DNA of 7,955 bases, from the NCBI GenBank assembly GCA_003497505.1, contig DNNV01000136.1, forward strand, positions 1 to 7,955, written 5' to 3'. This document shows, one piece after another, positions 5,974 to 7,955 of this stretch. Positions within the stretch are counted from its first letter, which is position 1. The number at the start of each line of letters is the position of its first letter. Position numbers and translations under genes: made by a program. The DNA comes from Clostridiales bacterium. GTDB lineage: Bacteria; Bacillota; Clostridia; Tissierellales; Sedimentibacteraceae. A model generated the notes under the pieces. It was given only the letters and a program-made list of their open reading frames with translations. It had not been told where the DNA came from and searched no databases.

Positions 5974-5980
5974 TGATACT

Positions 5981-6619
5981 ATGAATGCTATAGAGAGAAT
6001 AGAGCAGGAATTAAGCGGGAAGGAAATCGATTTGAATTCCTTGAATAAAGAAAGAACGGTATTATTAGTTGTTGATATGGTCGTAGGCTTTGTGTACACC
6101 GGAGCATTGTCATCGCCAAGAGTTGCGGCAATTGTAGATAACATTGCTGAGTTGAACAGAAAGACAATAGGATATAAAAAGCTGTTCTTTTTAGACACTC
6201 ATGAAAATGATTCACAGGAATTTTTGAGCTTTCCTCAGCACTGTATGGCAGGCACAGAAGAGGCGGAGCTTATTCCTGAGCTGAAAACAGAATTTTCAGA
6301 AGGAGCCGAAACATTTTATATTGAAAAGAATAGCACAAATGCTTTTCACAGTCCAGGTTTTCAAAAGTGGCTGAGAGAGCACGAGGATGAGGTTGATAAT
6401 TTTATTATAGCAGGGTGTGTAACAGATATTTGTATCTTGCAGGCTGCGCTGACATTAAAGTCATATTTTAATGAAAAAAATAAAAGCAAGAGAGTTATAG
6501 TTCCCAAAAATACTACGGAAACATATGATTTTGGTTCACATGATGGCTATCTCATAAATTTGTTTGCACTTTACAATATGCACGTAAGCGGCATAGAGAT
6601 AGTTGAAAGAATAAATTAG
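5981..6619 (+). CDS. pncA: Nicotinamidase-type cysteine hydrolase (isochorismatase superfamily)
   Basis: A 212-residue cytoplasmic enzyme expected to convert nicotinamide to nicotinate and ammonia. The superfamily catalytic triad is visible: Asp32 (VVDM), Lys116 (IEKN) and Cys151 in GCVTDIC (145-151). Nicotinamidase-type metal ligands are present as Asp72 and His74 (DTH) and His87 (QHC). Glu80, six residues after His74, is a possible fourth ligand. The metal site and the His-Cys-Met-Ala-Gly-Thr context favour nicotinamidase over metal-free isochorismatases. About 25 residues precede the core fold. The gene directly downstream is nicotinate phosphoribosyltransferase, the next enzyme in the pathway, which strongly supports the call. 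Substrate specificity is inferred from motifs and neighbours. Confidence 0.88.
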   Translation: MNAIERIEQELSGKEIDLNSLNKERTVLLVVDMVVGFVYTGALSSPRVAAIVDNIAELNRKTIGYKKLFFLDTHENDSQEFLSFPQHCMAGTEEAELIPELKTEFSEGAETFYIEKNSTNAFHSPGFQKWLREHEDEVDNFIIAGCVTDICILQAALTLKSYFNEKNKSKRVIVPKNTTETYDFGSHDGYLINLFALYNMHVSGIEIVERIN

Positions 6620-6632
6620 CAGGAGAATATTG

Positions 6633-7955
6633 ATGAAATACAATAATTTCGGTGACAGAAAACTATCCATGCTCATGGATTTTTATGAACTTACAATGGC
6701 AAACGGATATTTCGCAAATGGAATGAAGGATGAAATAGTTTATTTTGATATGTTTTTCAGAAAGAATCCGGATGGTGCAGGATTTTCAATTGTTGCGGGA
6801 TTACATCAGGTTATACAGTATATACGAGAGTTAAGGTTTTCTGAGGATGATATAGAGTATCTGCGAAGCAAAAATTTATTCAAAGAGGAATTTCTGCAAT
6901 ACTTGATAGATTTTAAATTTACAGGCGATATATATGCCATACCGGAAGGTACTCCGGTATTTCCGGGAGAGCCGCTGGTTACGGTGAGAGCAAAGACTAT
7001 TGACGCACAGCTTATTGAAACGATGCTCCTTCTGACTGTAAATCATCAAAGCCTCATTGCAACCAAGGCAAACAGAATTGTGAGAGCAGCAAAAGGAAGA
7101 CCTATAATGGAATTTGGAGCAAGGAGGAGCCAAGGGTATGACGGTGCGATCTACGGAGGAAGAGCGGCATATATAGGTGGAGTGGTGGGTACAGCTACGA
7201 CACTTACTGATGAAATGTTCGGAGTTCCTGCACTTGGCACAATGGCTCATTCATGGGTGCAGATGTTTGAAAGCGAATATGAGGCCTTCAAGGTATATGC
7301 AGAGAATTACCCTGATAATTGTACATTTCTTATAGATACATATAATGTAATAAAAAGCGGAATTCCAAATGCAATAAAGGTTTTTAAGGATGTGCTGGAG
7401 CCTATGGGAAAAAGGCTGAAAGGTGTGAGGATTGACAGCGGAGATATTGCGTATCTCAGTAAGAAATGCAGAGAAATGCTGGATGCCGAAGGCCTTACAG
7501 ATTGCAGCATTGTTGCCTCCAACAGTCTGGATGAATTTATTATAACAGACTTGCTTGACCAAGGTGCTGAAATAGACTCCTTTGGTGTGGGAGAGAGGCT
7601 TATAACAGCCAAATCCGAGCCGGTTTTCGGATGCGTATACAAGCTTGTGGCAAGAGAGCAGGACGGAGAAATAATTCCTAAAATTAAGCTGTCTGAAAAT
7701 GAAGAAAAAATCACCAATCCCGGATATAAAAAGGTATGGAGGCTTTATGACAGAAAGACAAACAATCCTATAGCGGATGTTGTTTGCATGCATGATGAAG
7801 TTATTGACGACACGAAGCCATACACCATATTTGATGAAATACATGTATGGAAAAAGAAAAAAATAACGAATTTTTACGCTAAAAATTTGCAGGTGCCTAT
7901 ATTCATAGATGGTGAATGCGTGTATGAATATCCTGATCTTGAAGAAATACGTCAA
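6633..7955 (+). CDS. pncB: Nicotinate phosphoribosyltransferase, 3' end outside window
   Basis: The frame from ATG 6633 is open for 441 codons to the last base of the window, with no stop. Full-length relatives are usually somewhat longer, so only a short C-terminal piece is missing. The enzyme joins nicotinate to PRPP to form nicotinate mononucleotide, with ATP hydrolysis. Visible family features are an N-terminal MDFYELTMANGYF segment (about residues 15-27), the EFGARRSQGYDGA segment, and GTMAHSWV with His206 as the likely autophosphorylated histidine. RIDSGDIA, ASNSLDE and FGVGERL follow in that order and form the phosphate and PRPP-binding core. AGGAGA (6621-6626) lies 6 bases before the ATG, and only 13 bases separate it from the nicotinamidase gene, so the two should be co-transcribed. 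Confidence 0.95.
   Translation, partial: MKYNNFGDRKLSMLMDFYELTMANGYFANGMKDEIVYFDMFFRKNPDGAGFSIVAGLHQVIQYIRELRFSEDDIEYLRSKNLFKEEFLQYLIDFKFTGDIYAIPEGTPVFPGEPLVTVRAKTIDAQLIETMLLLTVNHQSLIATKANRIVRAAKGRPIMEFGARRSQGYDGAIYGGRAAYIGGVVGTATTLTDEMFGVPALGTMAHSWVQMFESEYEAFKVYAENYPDNCTFLIDTYNVIKSGIPNAIKVFKDVLEPMGKRLKGVRIDSGDIAYLSKKCREMLDAEGLTDCSIVASNSLDEFIITDLLDQGAEIDSFGVGERLITAKSEPVFGCVYKLVAREQDGEIIPKIKLSENEEKITNPGYKKVWRLYDRKTNNPIADVVCMHDEVIDDTKPYTIFDEIHVWKKKKITNFYAKNLQVPIFIDGECVYEYPDLEEIRQ

Noticed and set aside
5876..5980. Longer start for the nicotinamidase at ATG 5876
   Set aside because: This segment contains the promoter and predicted transcription start. The ATG at 5981 has a good ribosome binding site.
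6876..7955. Long minus-strand open frames (6876-7250, 7251-7955, 7307-7717)
   Set aside because: They lie opposite the clear nicotinate phosphoribosyltransferase frame, have no recognisable domains and no ribosome binding context. They are antisense shadows.

Overview
The window is AT-rich, with strong AGGAGG-type Shine-Dalgarno sites, consensus sigma-70/sigma-A promoters and every gene on the + strand. Together with a six-gene rnfCDGEAB cluster in the order usual for clostridia, this points to an anaerobic fermentative member of the Bacillota, class Clostridia. The sequence alone does not support a genus.

Layout: (1) 1-118 is the 3' end of a PHP-domain protein gene. (2) 224-769 encodes a small stand-alone GHKL/HATPase_c ATP-binding protein. 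The 105-base gap before it holds a strong interrupted inverted repeat. (3) 770-954 is a promoter and leader region. It has an extended -10 promoter and an A/T-only perfect inverted repeat in the leader. (4) 955-5821 is the complete Rnf operon, rnfC-rnfD-rnfG-rnfE-rnfA-rnfB. Gaps are 10 to 17 bases, with one 11-base overlap. (5) 5842-5867 is a hairpin that probably ends the operon. (6) 5903-5931 is a perfect-consensus promoter followed by an imperfect palindrome. It drives a nicotinamidase-type cysteine hydrolase gene (5981-6619) and a nicotinate phosphoribosyltransferase gene (6633 to the window end, still open).

How the genes work together: Rnf is a membrane complex that oxidises reduced ferredoxin, reduces NAD+ and exports Na+ or H+. 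The expected cofactor residues are visible in all subunits: the Fe-S cysteines of RnfB and RnfC, the paired cysteines of RnfA and RnfE, and the FMN-carrying threonines of RnfD and RnfG. The downstream pair performs the first two steps of deamidating NAD salvage (nicotinamide to nicotinate to nicotinate mononucleotide). The window therefore places an NAD+-reducing machine beside genes that replenish the NAD pool. They are separate transcription units by the visible signals.

Most of the window is well-understood biology. The parts most worth a second look are the non-coding structures: the inverted repeat at 142-190, the rnf leader palindrome at 908-931 and the palindrome after the salvage promoter at 5936-5955. 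Two coding-level points also stand out: the uncharacterised PHP/GHKL pair upstream of rnf, and the repeated TAGGAGG junctions inside the operon. No RNA genes, insertion sequences, CRISPR arrays or origins were seen, and no stretch longer than 300 bases lacks a gene.
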